Part shown: positions 43,652 through 57,350 of the stretch, piece after piece
Position numbering within the stretch: position 1 is the stretch's first letter
How the letters are laid out: the number at the start of each line of letters is the position of its first letter
DNA from: Bacteroidales bacterium
Lineage (GTDB): Bacteria > Bacteroidota > Bacteroidia > Bacteroidales > UBA932
Direction of reading: 5' to 3'
Assembly (NCBI GenBank): GCA_017959005.1
Contig: JAGDBO010000019.1
Coordinates: 62,001-126,000 of the forward strand
Length of the DNA stretch: 64,000 bases
Notes under the pieces: model-generated
Database searches by the model: none
The model's input: only the letters and a program-made list of their open reading frames with translations
What the model was told of the DNA's origin: nothing
Program-made: the position numbers and the translations under genes

Positions 43652-45268
43652 ATGGAGAGAATTATTATCCTCGATTTCGGTTCTCAGGTAACTCAGGTTA
43701 TCGGCCGCAGAGTCAGAGAACTCAACGTCTATTGTGAAATCTTCCCGTTTAACAAATTCCCGTTTGAGAATGCTGAGACTAAGAGCATTCCAAAGGACGT
43801 TAAGGGAGTAATTTTCTCCGGAAGCCCCTACTCCGTAAGAGATGCCGGGAGCCCCTTTGCAGATGTAAATGATTTTGTTGGCAAACTCCCAATCCTGGGA
43901 ATCTGCTACGGCGCACAGCTCATTGCACAGAACGGCGGAGGTCTTGTAGAGGCTTCACAGACAAGAGAGTACGGAAGAGCGGAACTCACCGTAGCCAACC
44001 CTTCAGAGGCTATCTTCAAAGATGTTCCTCAGAAGTCACAGGTCTGGATGAGCCACGGAGACTCCATAACCCGCCTGCCTGAGGGAGCGGAGTTAATTGC
44101 CTCCACACCAACCGTTAAGAATGCAGCCTACAAGATTCCGAGCCGCGGAATCTACGCCTTCCAGTTCCATCCGGAGGTCTTCCACACCCAGTTCGGCGGC
44201 ATAATGCTCCGTAACTTTGTGATGGGCGTCTGCGGCTGCAAGGGAGACTGGACAACGGAGTCCTTCATTGAGACCACCGTTAAACAGTTAAAAGAGAAGT
44301 TGGGAGAGGATGAGGTAATCCTCGGCCTGAGCGGCGGAGTTGACTCCTCAGTTGCCGCCGTACTTTTGAACAAGGCTATAGGTCAAAGACTTCACTGCAT
44401 ATTTGTAGATAACGGCCTATTGCGCAAGAACGAGTTTGAGGATGTGATGGCCCAGTATAAAGGCATGGGACTCAACGTTATAGGAGTAAGAGCCGCAGAC
44501 CGCTTCCTTGAGGCCCTCAAGGGGATCAGCGAGCCTGAGAAAAAACGCAAAGCTATAGGTAAAACGTTCATAGAGGTCTTTGATGCTGAAGCCCAGAAGA
44601 TTACCAACGCCAAATGGCTGGCTCAGGGAACCATCTACCCGGATGTCATTGAATCCAGCAGCGTTAAGGGACCTTCCGCCACCATCAAATCTCACCACAA
44701 TGTTGGCGGTCTGCCTGAGAAGATGAACCTCAAGATTGTAGAGCCGCTGCGTTCACTCTTCAAAGATGAAGTAAGAAGAACCGGCAGAGCGTTGGGCATT
44801 AAGAGAGAACTCATCTCACGCCATCCGTTCCCGGGTCCAGGTCTGGGAATCAGAGTATTGGGAGAAGTAACAGCAGAGAAGCTCCAAATCCTCAAAGAGG
44901 CGGATGCAATCTTTATCAACAACCTCAGAACCTACATGACGGAACTTCCTCCCGCTTCAAACGGCTATGCAGCAGAGGAGTACACTGGCAGCAAGAACCT
45001 CATACCTCTCTATGACGCTATCTGGCAGGCTGGTACAATCCTCCTTCCTGTCCGCAGTGTAGGCGTTATGGGAGACGAGAGAACCTATGAGTACACCATA
45101 GCACTCCGCGCCGTTGTCTCAAATGACGGTATGACAGCAGATTGGGTTCACCTACCATATGACTTCCTTGCAAAAGTTTCCAATGAAATCATAAACAAAG
45201 TGAAGGGAGTCAACAGAGTCTGCTATGACATCTCCTCCAAACCACCTGCAACAATTGAATGGGAATAG
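43652..45268 (+). CDS. guaA: GMP synthase (glutamine-hydrolysing)
   Basis: 538 residues. The class I amidotransferase domain has Cys85 ([11 protein letters not shown]) and [10 protein letters not shown]. The ATP-pyrophosphatase domain has the P-loop LSGGVDSS near 225, and the dimerisation domain ends [17 protein letters not shown]. It aminates XMP to GMP. The stop codon is inside the first of three 14-bp tandem repeats that run up to the start of the next gene. Confidence 0.96.
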   Translation: MERIIILDFGSQVTQVIGRRVRELNVYCEIFPFNKFPFENAETKSIPKDVKGVIFSGSPYSVRDAGSPFADVNDFVGKLPILGICYGAQLIAQNGGGLVEASQTREYGRAELTVANPSEAIFKDVPQKSQVWMSHGDSITRLPEGAELIASTPTVKNAAYKIPSRGIYAFQFHPEVFHTQFGGIMLRNFVMGVCGCKGDWTTESFIETTVKQLKEKLGEDEVILGLSGGVDSSVAAVLLNKAIGQRLHCIFVDNGLLRKNEFEDVMAQYKGMGLNVIGVRAADRFLEALKGISEPEKKRKAIGKTFIEVFDAEAQKITNAKWLAQGTIYPDVIESSSVKGPSATIKSHHNVGGLPEKMNLKIVEPLRSLFKDEVRRTGRALGIKRELISRHPFPGPGLGIRVLGEVTAEKLQILKEADAIFINNLRTYMTELPPASNGYAAEEYTGSKNLIPLYDAIWQAGTILLPVRSVGVMGDERTYEYTIALRAVVSNDGMTADWVHLPYDFLAKVSNEIINKVKGVNRVCYDISSKPPATIEWE

Positions 45269-45294
45269 TGGAATGGGAATAGTGGAATGGGAAT
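45255..45294. repeat. Three 14-bp tandem repeats at the guaA/AsmA-like junction
   Basis: Unit TGGAATGGGAATAG: copy 1 (45255-45268, one mismatch) holds the last guaA codons and its stop, copy 2 is exact, and copy 3 (from 45283) runs into the start codons of the next gene. Confidence 0.85.
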
Positions 45295-46912
45295 GAAAAA
45301 CAAGAAGAGGCTTTATAAAATCCTGGGCATTGCAGCTGCGTGCATTGCCCTGATTATCTTTTTCCTTTGGAGATATGCAGACAGTATGGTAACAAAATTT
45401 GCAGATACCAAACTGCAAGAGCTCTCCGCCAACTCAGACTCTTTTAAATTCAGCTATTCCAAACTGGATATCAGTTTTGTGAAAGGAACCATAAAGCTCT
45501 CTGATGTAACTTTTTCCAAAGACAGCATCAGCGCATCTGCCAAAAGAGTGATGTGTGGAGGTTTACATCCTCTGAAGGCTTGGAGAAGCCGCAAACTTCT
45601 TCTGGATTATGTAAGGGCAGACGGGGTAAAGTTAAGAGCCTGCCTGATTGAAAAAGCCAAATCAGACTCACTTTCAGTTGATTCTGTATCTTCTTCAAGG
45701 GGCGGATTACAAAAGTATCTGGATACCATCGGGATAAGCAAAGCCATTATAAACGGAGAGGAGATCTCTGTTAAAAGGCTGAAAGACAGCTTGAAAATAG
45801 AGTTGGGTAAAATCAATGCAAAAGCGTTTGGTTTGGGATATAGCGTTGCCTCTTCCAAAATTTCATTCTGTGATTCCCTCTATGATTTGACACTGAAAGG
45901 AGTTGCCTTCACAAACTCCAATGGCCTATATGCCATCAATTTGGATACACTCTCTACCAGAAATTCCGGGAGCGTCTCTATTAAGAATTTCCACGGCAGA
46001 AACACAGTTGCCAAGAAAGAACTATCCTCCAGGAAAGGAAATGTTCCGGTTACTTGGACAAATCTAAAAATCAAAGAATTACATACATCAAACGTAAATC
46101 TGATAAGAGTAATCCAAGAGAAGAAGATTGAGATAGACAGTGTGTTTATAACAGGAGATCAGGTAAATACATTCAGAGATTCCCGTCATTATCCAAAAGT
46201 TCCCTTCAAGATGCCTCAAGAGTCTCTGGCCTCTATTTCAATACCTATCCATGTTGGAGGCGTCAAACTCACTATGCCTTATTTCAAAATGGAGGTTATG
46301 CCAATGAGCGGAAGCGGAGGAGTTGGAGCCTTTAATTTCCACGATGTGGATGCAACTATCAGTAACATAACAAATAAGGTAGACAGCACAATTAAAGTGC
46401 ATATGCGTCCTCGTCTTGGAAAGGGTAAAGGAGATTTGCACCTGAACCTTACATTGGACAAGAACAGCACATTTACGGCAAAAGCTGTGATTAATAATAT
46501 AAACGGCTCTGATCTAGAGACTTTCCTCCATCCGGTTTTTGGAGTGAAAATGGCTGTGAATATCTCAAAACTGAATACTTCATTAAAGGGAAACAAAAAC
46601 TCCATTGGAGGCAGTTTCTGTATGCAGTATACCGGATTGCAGGTTAAAATAGACAAGGATAAGGCTCCTAAAAAACTTGAGGGAAAGGCAGGTCTTATAA
46701 ATACCTTCTCCGGTGCCGCAATATTTAAGGAGAATCCTCGTGAAAATCAGTCAGAACCATATACCTGCACCATTTCCGTCAAGAGAAATCCAATGAAGAA
46801 TTACGGTTCATATATGGTATCCGCTATGCTGGACGGAGTAGAGAAAACAGTTCTCAGAAAGCTGGCTCTCAAAGAGGTTAGCAAGATGTCAGCCAAGGGC
46901 AAGAAAAATTAA
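45287..46912 (+). CDS. AsmA-like envelope protein
   Basis: 541 residues; ATG at 45287 or 45293. One N-terminal transmembrane helix (about 13-30) follows a basic start, then a long periplasmic region rich in alternating hydrophobic residues. It has the AsmA-type opening (KLDISFVKGTIKLSDVTFSKDS) and repeats of short beta-strand motifs. AsmA-like proteins form beta-groove structures implicated in lipid transport between membranes. The assignment rests on layout, not on a diagnostic motif. It follows guaA by 18 bases and ends convergently with xerD, overlapping by 4 bases. Confidence 0.6.
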   Translation: MGMKNKKRLYKILGIAAACIALIIFFLWRYADSMVTKFADTKLQELSANSDSFKFSYSKLDISFVKGTIKLSDVTFSKDSISASAKRVMCGGLHPLKAWRSRKLLLDYVRADGVKLRACLIEKAKSDSLSVDSVSSSRGGLQKYLDTIGISKAIINGEEISVKRLKDSLKIELGKINAKAFGLGYSVASSKISFCDSLYDLTLKGVAFTNSNGLYAINLDTLSTRNSGSVSIKNFHGRNTVAKKELSSRKGNVPVTWTNLKIKELHTSNVNLIRVIQEKKIEIDSVFITGDQVNTFRDSRHYPKVPFKMPQESLASISIPIHVGGVKLTMPYFKMEVMPMSGSGGVGAFNFHDVDATISNITNKVDSTIKVHMRPRLGKGKGDLHLNLTLDKNSTFTAKAVINNINGSDLETFLHPVFGVKMAVNISKLNTSLKGNKNSIGGSFCMQYTGLQVKIDKDKAPKKLEGKAGLINTFSGAAIFKENPRENQSEPYTCTISVKRNPMKNYGSYMVSAMLDGVEKTVLRKLALKEVSKMSAKGKKN

Positions 46913-47859
46913 CGCTCTGGATGGTGGTCAAGGATGTTTTTCATCCATTGGCGGGTGCTGACGTGAGTGTAAATCTCTGTGGTTAAGATACTTTCATGGC
47001 CAAGCATATCCTGGACGGCTCTGAGGTCAGCTCCTTTTTCTACAAGATGGGTTGCAAATGAATGGCGGAAGGTGTGAGGGTGAACCTCTTTATCTATCTG
47101 GGCCTCTTTGACTTGCTTTTTAATTATCATAAAGATCATCTCACGTGTAAGGCGTCCGCCCCTGCGGTTTAAAAAGAGAGTATTCTCCGCCTCCGAGAGT
47201 TTTTCACTCTTTTTATGCTTACCTAAAGTGGCTCCCGTTCCCCTATCCTTTGCCTGAGAGAGGAATTTCTCCCTTACTGGCAACCAGTTATTTACAGCCG
47301 CAATGGCAAACTCTCCAACAGGAATGAGTCTCTGTTTGTTGCCTTTTCCCACAACCCTTACAAACTGCTCTTTGAAGAAGAGGTCTGAGATTTTAAGTGA
47401 GATAAGTTCACTTACTCTGAGTCCACAGGAGTAGAGCAGTTCTATTATGGCTCTGTTTCTAACTCCCTCATCTGTAGAGAGATTTACAGAGTCTATGATT
47501 TTGGTTACCTCCTCCACGGAGAGAACATCCGGCAATGTGCGTGTAAGTTTTGGAGTGTCTATACGCTCCATTGGGTTCTCCTGCTTCCCGTTCTCTATGT
47601 GGTTGAACTTGTAGAAGGCTTTCAGAGAACTGATTATACGGCTCTGTGTTCTTTTGCTTGTTGTAGAGAATCTTGCAGAAAGGTAGTCATCTACATCCTG
47701 GGGAGTTGCCTCAGAGAAAGAGTTCTTTCCCGTTTGGCTCAGATAGAGTGCAAACTGATTAAGATCCTGAGTGTAAGCCAATACGGTATTCTTGGAGAGA
47801 GAACGCTCCAATTTAAGATAGAGTGCAAAGGCATTTATTTCACTCTCAAATTTTGACAT
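46909..47859 (-). CDS. xerD: Tyrosine recombinase XerD-like
   Basis: 316 residues from the ATG at 47859, which shares one base with the nth stop (TGATG). The N-terminal SAM-like domain starts with FALYLKLERSLSKNT. The catalytic domain has Arg in YSCGLRVSEL, HTFRHSFATHL, GHES and the nucleophile Tyr in TEIYTHVS. A Lys-rich insertion (about 200-225) is longer than in E. coli. It most likely resolves chromosome dimers at dif with a XerC partner, not in the window. An integron or phage role is unlikely given the housekeeping setting. Confidence 0.9.
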   Translation of the reverse strand: MSKFESEINAFALYLKLERSLSKNTVLAYTQDLNQFALYLSQTGKNSFSEATPQDVDDYLSARFSTTSKRTQSRIISSLKAFYKFNHIENGKQENPMERIDTPKLTRTLPDVLSVEEVTKIIDSVNLSTDEGVRNRAIIELLYSCGLRVSELISLKISDLFFKEQFVRVVGKGNKQRLIPVGEFAIAAVNNWLPVREKFLSQAKDRGTGATLGKHKKSEKLSEAENTLFLNRRGGRLTREMIFMIIKKQVKEAQIDKEVHPHTFRHSFATHLVEKGADLRAVQDMLGHESILTTEIYTHVSTRQWMKNILDHHPER

Positions 47860-48521
47860 CACTTTGCCAGTTTACTGTTTTCTAAGAGTTTAGGGCAGAG
47901 ATGGTTTACTCCGCAGGTATTGCACTTTGGCTTTTGGGCGGTGCAGACATATCTTCCGTGAAGTATCAGCCAGTGGTGGGCTTTGCCTCTTTCCTTCTCA
48001 TCTATAAGCTTTTCCAGGTCCTTTTCAACATCATACGGGGTATCTCCCTTTGAGAGTCCCAGGCGGTGGGCAACTCTGAAAACGTGAGTGTCTACCGCAA
48101 TGACCGGTTTGTCAAAGCAGATGGAAGCCACCACGTTAGCAGTCTTACGGCCAACGCCTGGAAGGCGCATCAAATCATCTACTTCAGTTGGAACTATGCC
48201 GTTGAACTCCTTTACCAACATCTGAGACATCTGAACGAGATGTGCGCTCTTACTGTTAGGATAGGAGACGGATTTAACGAATTGATAAACCTCTTCTGAA
48301 GTTGCCTTGGCCATCTTTTGAGGCGTAGGGTATTTCTTTAGCAGAGCGGGAGTTACAAGGTTTACACGTTTATCTGTGCACTGCGCTGAAAGGATGACGG
48401 CAACAATCAGTGTAAACGGGTCTTTGTACTGCAGTTCACTCTTTGCACCCGCGGCGTTCTCTCTGAACCAATCTATTATTGCAGAGGCTGTTGATTTGGT
48501 TTTGGCTTTTTGGGCGCTCAT
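47859..48521 (-). CDS. nth: Endonuclease III (DNA glycosylase/AP lyase)
   Basis: 220 residues from the ATG at 48521; a longer frame would overlap ftsE. The helix-hairpin-helix LPGVGRKTANVV contains the catalytic Lys126, and Asp144 is in AVDTHVFRV. The 4Fe-4S cluster ligands are present near the C-terminus (C-x6-C-x2-C-x5-C). It removes oxidised pyrimidines in base-excision repair. It lies 10 bases downstream of ftsE and overlaps xerD by one base. Confidence 0.95.
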   Translation of the reverse strand: MSAQKAKTKSTASAIIDWFRENAAGAKSELQYKDPFTLIVAVILSAQCTDKRVNLVTPALLKKYPTPQKMAKATSEEVYQFVKSVSYPNSKSAHLVQMSQMLVKEFNGIVPTEVDDLMRLPGVGRKTANVVASICFDKPVIAVDTHVFRVAHRLGLSKGDTPYDVEKDLEKLIDEKERGKAHHWLILHGRYVCTAQKPKCNTCGVNHLCPKLLENSKLAK

Positions 48522-48531
48522 TACAGTGGGG

Positions 48532-49293
48532 TTAAGCTGGCATGTCACCATCCGGGTTCTCGGTGAAGTTGGAGGTGAGTTCATCTGTCACCTCTTTGCA
48601 ATTACCTCCGCTGCAGAGCAGTACGCGGCCCGGGAACTTATCCAGTATGGTGCGGTTGTGAGTAACGATTATGATGGCGGGCTTGTAATCGTGATGAATC
48701 TTCATAAGGAGGTTCATAATGCCCTCTGCCGTCTCTGCATCCAGGTTGCCGGTTGGCTCGTCTGCAAGAATTACGGACGGGGAGTTGAGAAGGGCGCGGG
48801 CAATGGCAACTCTCTGCTGCTCTCCTCCGCTGAGCTGGTGAGGCATCTTATGGGCTTTGGTACTAAGGCCCACCATATCAAGGACTTGGTTGCATCTGAA
48901 CTCCATCTTGGTTTCATCCTTCCAGCCGGTTGAACGGAGCACAAAGAGAAGGTTCTCCATAACGGTTCTCTCTGTAAGGAGTTGGAAATCCTGGAATACC
49001 ACGCCCAGGTTGCGCCTAAGGTATGGAATCTGTTTTTTGCGGATCTTGATGAGGTCATAGTCCCCTACCCTTACAACCTTACCCTCCGCAGGGAGTTCTG
49101 CGGTGAGGGTTTTAATGATAGAACTCTTGCCGCTTCCCACTCTTCCCACAATGTAGAGAAGTTCTCCGCTTTTGACGGTAAAGGATACGTCTGAGAGGAT
49201 TAGGTTACCCTCATTTTTGATATCGGCTCCCTGAAGTTCTACCAAAGGTAGAGCGGATGCCGTAATAAATCCGTTTTCTCTATTTTGTGGCAT
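48532..49293 (-). CDS. ftsE: ABC transporter ATPase FtsE-like
   Basis: 253 residues. Walker [10 protein letters not shown], signature [15 protein letters not shown], Walker [13 protein letters not shown] and the H-loop IIVTHN are intact. The sequence around [16 protein letters not shown] is typical of FtsE. With FtsX it couples septal peptidoglycan hydrolysis to division. No ftsX is adjacent; in Bacteroidota the two are often separate. A generic MacB/LolD-type ATPase is the main alternative. It heads the ftsE-nth-xerD unit. Confidence 0.85.
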   Translation of the reverse strand: MPQNRENGFITASALPLVELQGADIKNEGNLILSDVSFTVKSGELLYIVGRVGSGKSSIIKTLTAELPAEGKVVRVGDYDLIKIRKKQIPYLRRNLGVVFQDFQLLTERTVMENLLFVLRSTGWKDETKMEFRCNQVLDMVGLSTKAHKMPHQLSGGEQQRVAIARALLNSPSVILADEPTGNLDAETAEGIMNLLMKIHHDYKPAIIIVTHNRTILDKFPGRVLLCSGGNCKEVTDELTSNFTENPDGDMPA

Positions 49294-49347
49294 AATTTTC
49301 TCAGCAAAAAATTGAATTTTTACAAAGTTAAACTTTTTTGGACAGAT

Positions 49348-52242
49348 ATGCGTACAACCAGATATGTTAAGGGGATTTTAAGCCTTTTTGCCGCTCTTTT
49401 GCTGTGCGGCTCAACACTCTTAGCTCAAGGGTATGGGGAGAGCCTCAATGAGGCCATGCAGCTCTACCGCAACAAGATGTACCAGAACGCACTGGCATCT
49501 TTCAATAAAACTATCGGGATAATGGAGAAGGAGGGGGCCGTCTCTCAGCTGGATAAAGCGCTGGGGTACAAGCTGCTCTGTCAGATTTATTTAAAACATC
49601 AGAATCTGGAGAGACAGATTGAGGAGTATCTTCAGAAGTACCCTTCCTCTACGGTTGCCTCCAGCGTTCGGCTTAAAGGAGCCTCATATATCTCAGACAA
49701 AGGAGATTACAACGGTGCTCTGAAACTGCTTGAGGGGATGGAATCTTCAGACATTGAAAAGCAGGAGAGGGACGAGTTCTACTACCGTAAGGGTGTCTGT
49801 CTTATGAAAGTGCCTGAGTATGACATGGCTATGGAGAATCTCTCCAAGGTTGGCAGGGGCAGCGAGTATTACTATGAGAGCCGCTATTTTATGGGTTACA
49901 ATGAGTACACGGTAAAGGAGTTTGAGGAGGCTATTCCTTACTTTACGGAGAGTTCCAGAAGCGGTAAGTTTGCTCTGAGCAGCCAGTCTTATATTCTTCA
50001 GTGCCGCTTTATGCTCAAGGATTACAAGTACGTAACAGAGTATGGGCCTGCGCTTTACAACAAACTGGACGGAGAGGAGAAGATACGTATTGCAAGAATA
50101 ATCTCCGAGTCTTACTATGCTCTTGGAGAGAGCGCTCTGGCTGAGAAATACTTTAAAAATTACTCTAACGCACTCAAGGGAGAGAGCCGCACGGATACCT
50201 TCTACTCTGCTCTAATATCCTACTCCTTAAAGAATTACAATGATGCATTGGAGAAGTTTGAGAGGATGCTTAAGGGTGGAGTCAAAGACTCTCTGGCTCA
50301 GAACGCCTACTACCGTCTGGCTAAGTGTTATCTGGAGAGGAAGGACAAAGTCTCAGCATACGAGGCGTTTGAGAAGGCCTCTGCAATGAACTGGAATCCG
50401 GGTATTAAGGAAGATGCAGCATTCAACAGCGCAAAGCTTGCCTTTGATCTCTACGGAAAGGGAAACAAGCTATACGATTACATTGCAACATATAACGTGG
50501 CAGCTGAAAAGAAGGATGAGGTTTACAGTTACATTGCAACTAACTCCCTCGTAGACCGTAAGTACGAGAAGGCCATTGAGGCACTCTTGAAAATATCCAA
50601 CCCTACATCATCAGACCTGGGAAACCTTAAGAAGGCCTACTTCTTCCGCGGAGTTGAACTGCTGGAGGAGGGACGCTATCCCCTTGCAGAAGAGTATCTT
50701 GGAAACGCTACAGATGACCGTGACGTTAACCGCCAGCTGAGCAACCTGGCAAGTTTTTACCTTGCGGAGGCGCTATTCCGCCAGGAGAAATACTCTCAGT
50801 CTCTGGGAATTCTGGAGCAGGTTCAATCTGACGGCCGCTTTAAGACATCTGCCGAGTACCCTGTTTCTTTCTTTAATTCCGGGTACGATAACTTCAGATT
50901 AAAGCAGTTGGACAAGGCCGTTAGGGACTTTGAAAAGTACCTTACACTTACCTCATCCAATGGGGATTACGCACTGGAGAGCAAACTGAGAATTGCAGAC
51001 TGCAAGTTTATGCAGAGAGACTTTAAGGCGGCCTCTTCTCTCTATGACGAGGTGGCAAAATATACCTCTTCACACTCTTTGTATGCACCTCTGCAATCCG
51101 CTATTGCACAGGGACTTTTACAGAATAACAAAAAGAAGATAGAGATATTGAGCGGTATGACCTCAGTAAATTACAGTTCTGCAGAGCATTACACTGAGGC
51201 ACTGTATGAGTTGGGGCGTACCTATCTTCAGACTCAGAACAACTCTTTGGCAAAGACAACCTTTAAGAGACTGATCAACGACGCTCCGGATAACAGGTTC
51301 TACTACAAGGCGTTGCTGGAACTGGGAATGATGGCTTCCAATGAGAAGAACTTCTCAGAGGCTAAAGATTACTACAAAAAAGTTGTGGAGCAGAGTCCTG
51401 TGAAGGAGGAGCAGCAGACCGCGCTTAACGCTCTGGAGAATATCTACCAGGCGGAGAACAAGCCTGAAGAGTTTTTGGCATACGCTGCAGATAAGGATGT
51501 TACGGGAGAGACAGAGGAGGAGAAGGAGAGGTTCATTTTCAACTCTGCGGAGCAGATTTACCTCTCTGAGAAGTATGAGGCGGCTGCGTCAGCTCTGGAG
51601 AAATTTATGGAGCGGTTCCCGGAGAGCAAGAATATGGAGAGAGCAATCTACTACCTGGCAGACAGTTACACCAAGTGCGGAGAGTATCAGAAGGCGGCCA
51701 ATATCTATGGAATGTTGGAGACTCTTGCTACGGATATTGCTCAGAAAGAGAGTTTTGCAATGCGTAAGATAGAACTGCTTTACAAGGCGGAAGAGTTCAA
51801 CAAAACCGTTTTGGAAGCGTCATCATTTATAGAGAAATACTCCAATGAGGAGGGCAGAAGAAAGGCACTCTACTACAAGGGTAAGTCTCTCTGGGAAGAG
51901 GGAGAGAGAAAAGATGCAGTTGAGGCTCTGGGAGATGTGGCAGAAAACCCTAAGGATGAGATGGGTGCAGAGGCCGCCTACCTGCTCATAAAGGATGCTT
52001 TTGACAGCGGAAACTTTGACAAGGTGGAGACTCTGGTATTTGCTCTGAGCGAGCAGAAGACGGGCGAAAGGTTCTATCTGGCAAAGAGTTACCTGCTGCT
52101 GGGAGACTCCTACCTGGAGAAGGGAGACAAAGAGGGTGCAAAGCAGGTTTACCAGAGCATCTACAAGTCCTACAACGGACTGGGAGACATAAAAGCCATA
52201 GCAAAATCAAAAATGGATGCTATCGGGAAGAAAAATAAATAA
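49348..52242 (+). CDS. Large exported TPR protein
   Basis: 964 residues from the ATG at 49348; the longer frame would bury the signal peptide. Residues 1-26 form a signal peptide (SLFAALLLCGSTLLAQ). The whole remainder is TPR-like helix pairs, many of the outer-membrane-assembly type (YYRKGVCLMKVPEYDMAMENL, AIYYLADSYTKCGEYQKAANIYG). The protein is periplasmic or outer-membrane-facing. The next gene, a beta-barrel, starts 10 bases after the stop, so the two probably form one complex. The function is unknown. Confidence 0.85.
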   Translation: MRTTRYVKGILSLFAALLLCGSTLLAQGYGESLNEAMQLYRNKMYQNALASFNKTIGIMEKEGAVSQLDKALGYKLLCQIYLKHQNLERQIEEYLQKYPSSTVASSVRLKGASYISDKGDYNGALKLLEGMESSDIEKQERDEFYYRKGVCLMKVPEYDMAMENLSKVGRGSEYYYESRYFMGYNEYTVKEFEEAIPYFTESSRSGKFALSSQSYILQCRFMLKDYKYVTEYGPALYNKLDGEEKIRIARIISESYYALGESALAEKYFKNYSNALKGESRTDTFYSALISYSLKNYNDALEKFERMLKGGVKDSLAQNAYYRLAKCYLERKDKVSAYEAFEKASAMNWNPGIKEDAAFNSAKLAFDLYGKGNKLYDYIATYNVAAEKKDEVYSYIATNSLVDRKYEKAIEALLKISNPTSSDLGNLKKAYFFRGVELLEEGRYPLAEEYLGNATDDRDVNRQLSNLASFYLAEALFRQEKYSQSLGILEQVQSDGRFKTSAEYPVSFFNSGYDNFRLKQLDKAVRDFEKYLTLTSSNGDYALESKLRIADCKFMQRDFKAASSLYDEVAKYTSSHSLYAPLQSAIAQGLLQNNKKKIEILSGMTSVNYSSAEHYTEALYELGRTYLQTQNNSLAKTTFKRLINDAPDNRFYYKALLELGMMASNEKNFSEAKDYYKKVVEQSPVKEEQQTALNALENIYQAENKPEEFLAYAADKDVTGETEEEKERFIFNSAEQIYLSEKYEAAASALEKFMERFPESKNMERAIYYLADSYTKCGEYQKAANIYGMLETLATDIAQKESFAMRKIELLYKAEEFNKTVLEASSFIEKYSNEEGRRKALYYKGKSLWEEGERKDAVEALGDVAENPKDEMGAEAAYLLIKDAFDSGNFDKVETLVFALSEQKTGERFYLAKSYLLLGDSYLEKGDKEGAKQVYQSIYKSYNGLGDIKAIAKSKMDAIGKKNK

Positions 52243-52252
52243 GACATACAAT

Positions 52253-54127
52253 ATGAAAAACAGAAGATTAACCAAAGTGACAAGAATTGCAGGAGGGCTT
52301 CTGCTTCTCCTTTTGACCGCAGGAGCGGGTTACTCACAAAGCGGCAGAGTTGAGGTTACCAAAGACTTTAACACGGATCTTACCGGTGCGAAAAAGGGAA
52401 CAATGAAGATAGATTTCTCAGACACGCTGAGAAACTTCAACCTCAATATGAAGTACAAGATTTTGGAGAGGCAGATGAGGGACCTCTACTCCTTCACCCC
52501 TACCCCTTCTGCAAATATCTCATCTACAAAGGCTGCACAGACTCCGGAGTTTGCCGCCAAGATTGGAATGGGTATCCCGATGGCTCCCTCTTTCGGATTC
52601 TACTACCAGCCAACCTTTGCCTCGCTTAACACAGATGCCACCAAGCTATTGACTCTCAAGGCAAACTATGACGGCTACTTTGGGAAGGCCCGCCTTGCAG
52701 GAACGGAAGATAACGGCATGGTTCACACGTACAAGGATAAGGTAAAGGCTTACAGCAACAAGGCTGGAGTGAGCGCCGCTTATACCACCCTTTGGACTGA
52801 CGGCCAGGTAGATGCGGAGGCCTTCTACAACCGCGGCCACTACACCTATTACGGAGTTAACTGGTCTTATTATGCCAATGATTTAAATGCGGCAGAGAAT
52901 CTTGCTCTGCTAAGCAGCAAGAGTTATCTTAAAGAGAACCAGTCTCACACATACAACCAGGTGGGAGTAAAGGTGGAGGCAAAGTCTTCAGACTCTGATA
53001 AATATGAGGGAAAGTTCAGATATGACGCAAAACTCTCCTTAACCTATACGGGAGATGATGCAAAGTTCGGAGTGCTGGGAACAGGTATAACAAACTACAA
53101 TTTTGACAGAAAGGAGAGCCTGATTAAGGCAAGCGTTGAGGCGGGTCCTACCATTGGAAAATACTCTATGGTTACCGTTGGTATAAACTCTGAGAGTTCT
53201 TTATACTCAGGCAATTTTGGAGAGAAATATAACTTCTCTCTGTTGGATGGTTCTATAGTTTACAGACTCAGAAGAGAGAAACTCTCTATGGATTTGGGAG
53301 CAAAAGTCAGCTTCAACTTCAACAACAAGAGCGGCACGGACAAGTACCACCACTACCTATTCCCTAAGGTCTCAATACTTTATGAGATGACAGAGGGTGC
53401 TACCTGGGCCTATCTTAACGCAGACGGCGGAAATGACATTAACAGTTACGCCTCTCTTTTGGAAAGATGCCCTTATATTTACCCGCTTATAGATATTAGG
53501 GAGAGCAGTACCCCTGTTGAGGTAAAAGCCGGAATTAAGGGCATTGAAGGGGGAAATTTCAGCTATAATTTCTATTTGGGAGGAGCATACCGCAAGGGAC
53601 TGCTGCAATTCTACGGAAATCCTATCAATGCAGTCTACTCTAATCACATGGAGTTTAACCTCGGTTTCCAGACAGATTACAAGATTCGCGGATTTGCAGC
53701 GGGAGCCGGAGCCAAATACTCCTTCTACTCAGACGGAAAGATGTACCGCGGTTTTGTGCAGGGTTTGGACGGAACGGAGATAGAGGGAATGCTGGTGGAA
53801 AACAGCGTTGCAAAGAGCAAACCTGCGGGCTATCCGCCGTTTGAAGCAAACCTCTATGCAGAGTGGAATTGGGATGAGAAATTATTCATAGGTGCAACCC
53901 TCTACGGAAGGAGCAAAACCATGGCCACTCCGTTCACCCAGTGGGCAGGCAGAATACAGAAGTATAAAGCATACGCAAATCTCTCATTATACGCACAATA
54001 CGCTATAAACGACAACATCACCGCATACGCCTTTGCAGGTAACCTTCTCAACAAGGATATCATCAACTACGGAATGTATGTAGAAAAGGGTATAAACGGG
54101 GGTCTGGGAGTCTTGATTAAGTTCTGA
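52253..54127 (+). CDS. Outer-membrane beta-barrel protein paired with the TPR protein
   Basis: 624 residues from the ATG at 52253. A signal peptide runs to about residue 29 (GAGYSQ). The body is rich in alternating aromatic/polar strands (for example YFGKARLAGTED, YSFYSDGKMYRGFVQG), and the last residue is Phe (GVLIKF), as in BamA-assembled barrels. No plug or TonB box was seen, so it is not a classical TonB-dependent receptor. It is probably a 16- to 22-stranded barrel, though this is a rough reading. It is co-transcribed with the large TPR gene. Confidence 0.75.
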   Translation: MKNRRLTKVTRIAGGLLLLLLTAGAGYSQSGRVEVTKDFNTDLTGAKKGTMKIDFSDTLRNFNLNMKYKILERQMRDLYSFTPTPSANISSTKAAQTPEFAAKIGMGIPMAPSFGFYYQPTFASLNTDATKLLTLKANYDGYFGKARLAGTEDNGMVHTYKDKVKAYSNKAGVSAAYTTLWTDGQVDAEAFYNRGHYTYYGVNWSYYANDLNAAENLALLSSKSYLKENQSHTYNQVGVKVEAKSSDSDKYEGKFRYDAKLSLTYTGDDAKFGVLGTGITNYNFDRKESLIKASVEAGPTIGKYSMVTVGINSESSLYSGNFGEKYNFSLLDGSIVYRLRREKLSMDLGAKVSFNFNNKSGTDKYHHYLFPKVSILYEMTEGATWAYLNADGGNDINSYASLLERCPYIYPLIDIRESSTPVEVKAGIKGIEGGNFSYNFYLGGAYRKGLLQFYGNPINAVYSNHMEFNLGFQTDYKIRGFAAGAGAKYSFYSDGKMYRGFVQGLDGTEIEGMLVENSVAKSKPAGYPPFEANLYAEWNWDEKLFIGATLYGRSKTMATPFTQWAGRIQKYKAYANLSLYAQYAINDNITAYAFAGNLLNKDIINYGMYVEKGINGGLGVLIKF

Positions 54128-54143
54128 TTTTTTCTTAAATTTG
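54112..54143 (+). promoter_or_regulatory. Promoter of the gyrB operon
   Basis: CTTG (54112-54115), a 20-base spacer and TAAATTTG (54136-54143). The -33 box lies inside the end of the preceding barrel gene. The leader is about 17 bases. Confidence 0.7.
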
Positions 54144-54154
54144 CTAGGATTTAA

Positions 54155-57323
<3,169 letters not shown>

Positions 57324-57350
57324 AAAGATAAACAGTTAAAATACAACGCA

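Noticed and set aside
48522-48584. Longer N-terminus for endonuclease III
   Set aside because: It would overlap ftsE by 53 bases, and the family-typical sequence begins after the later ATG.
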